Positions 49,388-52,013 of a stretch of 52,013 nt of DNA are shown here, piece after piece. The DNA is from Synergistaceae bacterium (GTDB taxonomy: Bacteria > Synergistota > Synergistia > Synergistales > Synergistaceae), in NCBI GenBank assembly GCA_031269245.1, contig JAISZL010000050.1, forward strand, positions 1 to 52,013. The letters run 5' to 3'. Every line of letters starts with the position of its first letter. The stretch's first letter is position 1. The position numbers and the translations under genes were made by a program. The notes beneath the pieces are model-generated. The model worked only from the letters and a program-made list of their open reading frames with translations. It made no database searches and had not been told where the DNA came from.

Positions 49388-50236
49388 CTATTCGACCGCC
49401 AGCAGCACCTGCATGTCGCCTTTCCCCGTGTGGAGATGGAACCCCTCCATCCCCCACCCCTCGCGGAGGTTCGCGGTCAGCGTCGGGGGAGTGATGTCGC
49501 ACGTCCTGCCGTCACCCGACATCATGACGGTGGATTTTCCCCCTATGATGTTGGACGTCTCGGCCATGGCGGAGCGCGCGATCTCATCCAGCTCGTCGAT
49601 ATCACGCGCTACGAGCGACTTTATTATCGCGCGCGCGAAGTCGGCCGAGTAGGCGAACACAGCCTTGCCGGCCACGTCGCCGGTCAGTCCTATCTCGAAC
49701 GTTATGTCGCCCTTGAAGTTCATCTTGGGGGGCATCGTTCTCGTGATTTCACCCCGGCTCAGCCCCAGCATGGTCATGATGACGTTGGCCGCGCTGTCGG
49801 AGAAGCTATCGAGGCAGGTCAGCAGGGACTCGCTGCCGCGCGAGGGGTTTTTGCCAACTATCTTCTGATCCGTATCGGCGACGTGGTAGTTCAGCCACGC
49901 GACCAGCGAGCCCGAGAACGCTTTCACGACCTTCATGTCGTATTCCGAGTCGATCATTTTTTTCGCGAAGTTGCCGACCGTTATTATGAACCTCTTGTGC
50001 TGCAACTTGTGGGCCTCGATGTCCTTGTAGCCGATCGACTCCTGATACCCCTCCTCGAACTGGAAGTGCTTGACCGTGTAGTCGTACAGGAAACTCACCG
50101 CGTCGGCGCACTTTTTTTTGTAGTCGGCGTGCTCGCAGTCGTCGATCACGGCTAGCAGGCCGTCGACCATTTCAAAAAGCTGCTGGTGCTGCCTGTCTAT
50201 CGTATCGACCCCCAGCCGGTACTCCTCTTTCCACAT
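49388..50236 (-). CDS. Bacteriohemerythrin-CheX fusion protein
   Basis: About 282 residues. Residues 1-130 are a bacteriohemerythrin four-helix bundle with every di-iron ligand: His17, His57 and Glu61 (HFQFE), His76 and His80 (HKLQH), His118 and Asp123 (HVADTD). It should bind oxygen. Residues about 135-282 are a CheX-like phosphatase domain: FSDSAANVIMTMLGL as first helix and MAETSNIIGGKS with the catalytic ExxN. CheX removes phosphate from CheY-P. The fusion suggests oxygen-dependent control of swimming. The ATG at 50236 is chosen because GAGGGAGG lies seven bases before it; the frame is open for 20 more codons. Confidence 0.88.
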   Translation of the reverse strand: MWKEEYRLGVDTIDRQHQQLFEMVDGLLAVIDDCEHADYKKKCADAVSFLYDYTVKHFQFEEGYQESIGYKDIEAHKLQHKRFIITVGNFAKKMIDSEYDMKVVKAFSGSLVAWLNYHVADTDQKIVGKNPSRGSESLLTCLDSFSDSAANVIMTMLGLSRGEITRTMPPKMNFKGDITFEIGLTGDVAGKAVFAYSADFARAIIKSLVARDIDELDEIARSAMAETSNIIGGKSTVMMSGDGRTCDITPPTLTANLREGWGMEGFHLHTGKGDMQVLLAVE

Positions 50237-50402
50237 AAGACGGCCTCCCTCGCGAACGCTGGAAAATATTTGTTTGCCGCATAATATCCACAACATTGTT
50301 ATTTTATAGATATATTGGTATTTTACAATATCGGCAATCTCATGAACAGCCCCGCTATGGAAAATTTCCGCGGCGCCGCGAAAAGCTCAGGTCAAGGAGG
50401 TG

Positions 50403-51560
50403 TCATCCTTCAAGGAGGGTTCTCTGCAGCGCCGCCAGCCCGACGCCAGGCTCTATCTTGTGGCCGCATCGTATGGCTGCCCGCTCTATGGCCGCTACGG
50501 CCGATACCAGTATGTTCGGTTCGATGTTGCCCATGTGCCCCACTCGGAACCCCTTGCCCGCGAAGTCCCCGAAGCAGCCGGCTATGTGAGCGCCCTCGTC
50601 GTACACCGCGCCGCGGAAGGCCGCGTCGTCGATGCCGGAGCCGTCAGGATACAGCCCGACCGTGACGGTCGGGGACGCCAGTTCAGAGGCGCAGCAGGGG
50701 GCGAAACCCATCGCGGACAGGGAGCCGCGTATGGCTTTCGCGTAGTGCCTGTGCCTTTTGAAGCGATTCTCCAACCCCTCCTCCTTAATTATCCGCACCG
50801 ACTCCGAGAGCGCCCAAATCAGGTTGACGGCGGGAGTTCCCCAGTACTTCACCGTGTCCTTCATGACCGGTATCCACTTCTCGAAATCGACGTAGGAGGC
50901 GTTGAGCGGCGGCATACCACGGCGCTTTTCGATCGCGCGCCGCCCAGCCCACAGGATCCCCAGGCCCGGCGATATCCCGAAGCACTTCTGGGAGCACGTG
51001 AGCATCACGTCAACGCCCCAGTCCATATAAAATTCGACGCCGCCCATTGACGCGACGCCGTCGACCGCGATGAGGACCTCCGGGTGTTTATCGCGCATCA
51101 TTCGCGTCAGGTCCCGCAGTGGAAACTCGACCCCCGTGGAGGTCTCGACGTGGGTGAGGACCAGCACGTCGAATCTGTCCTCGCTTAGGCGCCTGTCGAT
51201 CTCGTCCGCCGTGACGGTCTCTCCCCACTTCGCCCTGATGGTATCCATTTTGAACCCTCTGCGCGAGCAGATGTCTATATACCTGTCGCCGAAGTACCCG
51301 TTGGAGCAGACGAGAACCCTGTCCTCGTCGGAGGCGATGTTCACTATCCCCATCTCCATAGCCATGGTTCCCGAGCCCGCCACTACGAACGCTATACCGT
51401 CGCACCTCCAAAGGGTCGTGAGGTCGTCGATGAGCGCCTTGAACTCCGCCACGAGGCGGGGGTCGTGGAACGACACCGTCTCCCGCCCCATCGCGTCCTG
51501 GATGGAACGGGCGACGGGCGTTGGGCCCGGCACCATAACGTATGGATTCCTTTTGTACAT
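50403..51560 (-). CDS. Class V aminotransferase (alanine-glyoxylate / serine-pyruvate aminotransferase-like)
   Basis: 385 residues, PLP-dependent fold type I. The N-terminus NPYVMVPGPTPVARSIQDAMG is that of the alanine-glyoxylate family. FVVAGSGTMAMEMGIVN forms part of the cofactor site, AVDGVASMGGVEFYMDWGVDV contains the Asp that binds the PLP nitrogen, and TCSQKCFGISPGLG contains the Schiff-base Lys. It may use serine, alanine or phosphonate-type amines; the exact substrate cannot be told. ATG behind GGAGG at ten bases. About 165 bases of A+T-rich sequence separate it from the hemerythrin-CheX gene. Confidence 0.92.
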   Translation of the reverse strand: MYKRNPYVMVPGPTPVARSIQDAMGRETVSFHDPRLVAEFKALIDDLTTLWRCDGIAFVVAGSGTMAMEMGIVNIASDEDRVLVCSNGYFGDRYIDICSRRGFKMDTIRAKWGETVTADEIDRRLSEDRFDVLVLTHVETSTGVEFPLRDLTRMMRDKHPEVLIAVDGVASMGGVEFYMDWGVDVMLTCSQKCFGISPGLGILWAGRRAIEKRRGMPPLNASYVDFEKWIPVMKDTVKYWGTPAVNLIWALSESVRIIKEEGLENRFKRHRHYAKAIRGSLSAMGFAPCCASELASPTVTVGLYPDGSGIDDAAFRGAVYDEGAHIAGCFGDFAGKGFRVGHMGNIEPNILVSAVAAIERAAIRCGHKIEPGVGLAALQRTLLEG

Positions 51561-51647
51561 AGTTGATTGGCCTCCTGATCAGCTAAAAAGTCCGTGTCGC
51601 AATTCACGAATGATATCCTAAATCACGCGGCATAACAAGGAGGTTTT

Positions 51648-51712
51648 ACCCTCGAACCACAGTCAAGACCTCGGGACTCCGCCCCGAATCCCGCAAGGGG
51701 ACCAGTCCCCTA
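51648..51712 (+). repeat. Family A dispersed repeat, second full copy
   Basis: CCCTCGAACCACAGTCAAGACC at 51649-51670, shown here in shortened form as CTCGAACCACAG then CAAGACCTCGG, GCCCCGAATCCCGCAAGGGG and ACCAGTCCCC. It agrees with 10996-11053 nearly base for base. The region 51561-51950 between the aminotransferase and the last gene holds no coding sequence, only this repeat, the inverted-repeat element and a short tandem repeat. Confidence 0.72.
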
Positions 51713-51727
51713 GACTCGCCTTTGGTC

Positions 51728-51842
51728 CTTGACTAGGGCGTGTTTGAAAACTAATCACTCCAACGAAACTTAGCCATTTTCAGACATTTTTTTGGCGTAA
51801 TTAACGGCTAAATAGTAGTTTTCAAACACCGCCCTAGTCAAG
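51728..51842. mobile_element. MITE-like element with 26-27 base terminal inverted repeats
   Basis: The left end CTTGACTAGGGCGTGTTTG at 51728, continuing AAAACTA to 51753, is repeated inverted at 51816-51842 with a single base insertion (GGCGGTG). The 115-base element has no coding capacity. The core GGGCGGTGTTTGAAAAC and a CTAG at each end resemble the ends of IS5-type elements (IS427 group), so it may be moved in trans by such a transposase. None is visible in the window. Confidence 0.8.
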
Positions 51843-51852
51843 AGAGCGCATA

Positions 51853-51925
51853 GCATCAAAAAAAACAGCACCGAAAAAGGAATCGTTGCGTCATAAAAAA
51901 ACAGCACTGAAAACCGTACCCTTTT
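51853..51925 (+). repeat. Short tandem direct repeat upstream of the last gene
   Basis: Two units of about 35 bases: GCATCAAAAAAAACAGCACC from 51853 and GCGTCATAAAAAAACAGCAC from 51888, each followed by GAAAA. CATAAAAAAACAGCCTG at 36325 is similar. They lie 25-100 bases before a start codon and may be regulatory or part of an IS end. Confidence 0.6.
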
Positions 51926-51950
51926 TAGTTGTCAATAGGGGGTGCGAAAC

Positions 51951-52013
51951 ATGGCTAAAGCAACGATGCCGACAAGAAAAGAAATCATCGCAAGGCACAA
52001 ATGGAAATATGGC
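51951..52013 (+). CDS. N-terminus of a gene running out of the window (unknown)
   Basis: An ATG at 51951 with AGGGGG eight bases upstream opens a frame that is still open at the window end: 21 codons beginning MAKATMPTRKEIIARHKWKYG. The good ribosome binding site and lysine-rich start suggest a real gene. It is too short to identify. Its A+T-rich codons and the neighbouring repeats fit an accessory or transposon gene. Confidence 0.5.
   Translation, partial: MAKATMPTRKEIIARHKWKYG

Noticed and set aside
50340-50400. CGCGGCGCCGCG palindrome and AAGGAGG motifs before the aminotransferase end, considered as a small gene or terminator
   Set aside because: No open frame of useful length follows the AAGGAGG and no T-run follows the palindrome.
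1-52013. CRISPR arrays, rRNA and tRNA genes
   Set aside because: No regularly spaced repeats, no rRNA-like stretches and no cloverleaf were seen in any intergenic region; small unrecognised RNAs cannot be excluded by eye.

Overview
The window looks like chromosomal DNA of a Gram-negative, flagellated, probably anaerobic bacterium of the phylum Synergistota. This placement is inferred from gene content; no marker gene was searched. It combines a full Kdo-lipid A and BamA envelope set (LpxI rather than LpxH, LptF/G family, KdsA/C/D) with a gene order known from Gram-positives (tmk, yaaR, holB, ricT). It also has citrate lyase, bacteriohemerythrin, chemotaxis and flagellar genes. Most of the sequence is G+C-rich with tight gene packing, 1-10 base overlaps and frequent GTG/TTG starts.

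Layout: (1) 1-2715 is an accessory edge: a frameshifted IS3-family transposase end, a more A+T-rich gene for a double-domain adenine methyltransferase of the M.FokI type without a visible restriction partner, and a possible transposase remnant. (2) 2716-6324 holds a sirtuin and the citrate lyase operon citD-citE-citF. (3) 6587-7201 is a lone plus-strand NYN-domain gene. (4) 7183-26276 is a nearly continuous minus-strand envelope block, read in the order bamA, outer-membrane-like protein, lpxD, lpxC, fabZ, lpxA, kdsC, lptF/G, lpxI, lpxB, msbA, lpxK-glycosyltransferase fusion, kdsA, kdsD, waaA, ELM1-like gene. It covers lipid A core synthesis, Kdo supply and transfer, lipid A flipping and outer-membrane protein insertion. 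(5) 26325-28636 has a small sigma-70-family factor, a single-span membrane protein of unknown role and a histidine phosphatase just upstream of bamA. (6) 28861-33618 has an unusually large FliD facing a DegS/DegU-like two-component pair. (7) 33746-36227 is a coupled pair: a TtcA-like tRNA thiolase and a protein with only the ATP-grasp part of PEP synthase. (8) 36379-47063 is minus-strand housekeeping: tmk-yaaR-holB-ricT, ftsY-unknown-DUF4416, purB-glpX, glutaredoxin, folB-pgi. (9) 47269-51560 has a methyl-accepting chemotaxis protein, a bacteriohemerythrin-CheX fusion and a class V aminotransferase. (10) The right edge holds a 115-base MITE-like element and the first 21 codons of a gene that runs out of the window.

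Intergenic gaps carry at least two dispersed repeat families (consensus parts CTGATTTATCGT..GCCTAAAG and CTCGAACCACAG..CAAGACCTCGG) and several strong palindromes. I saw no tRNA, rRNA or CRISPR array. The most interesting items are the LpxK-glycosyltransferase fusion, the sigma factor/membrane protein pair beside bamA, the TtcA/ATP-grasp couple, the hemerythrin-CheX fusion and the FokI-type orphan methyltransferase whose tail appears to be supplied by the insertion sequence.
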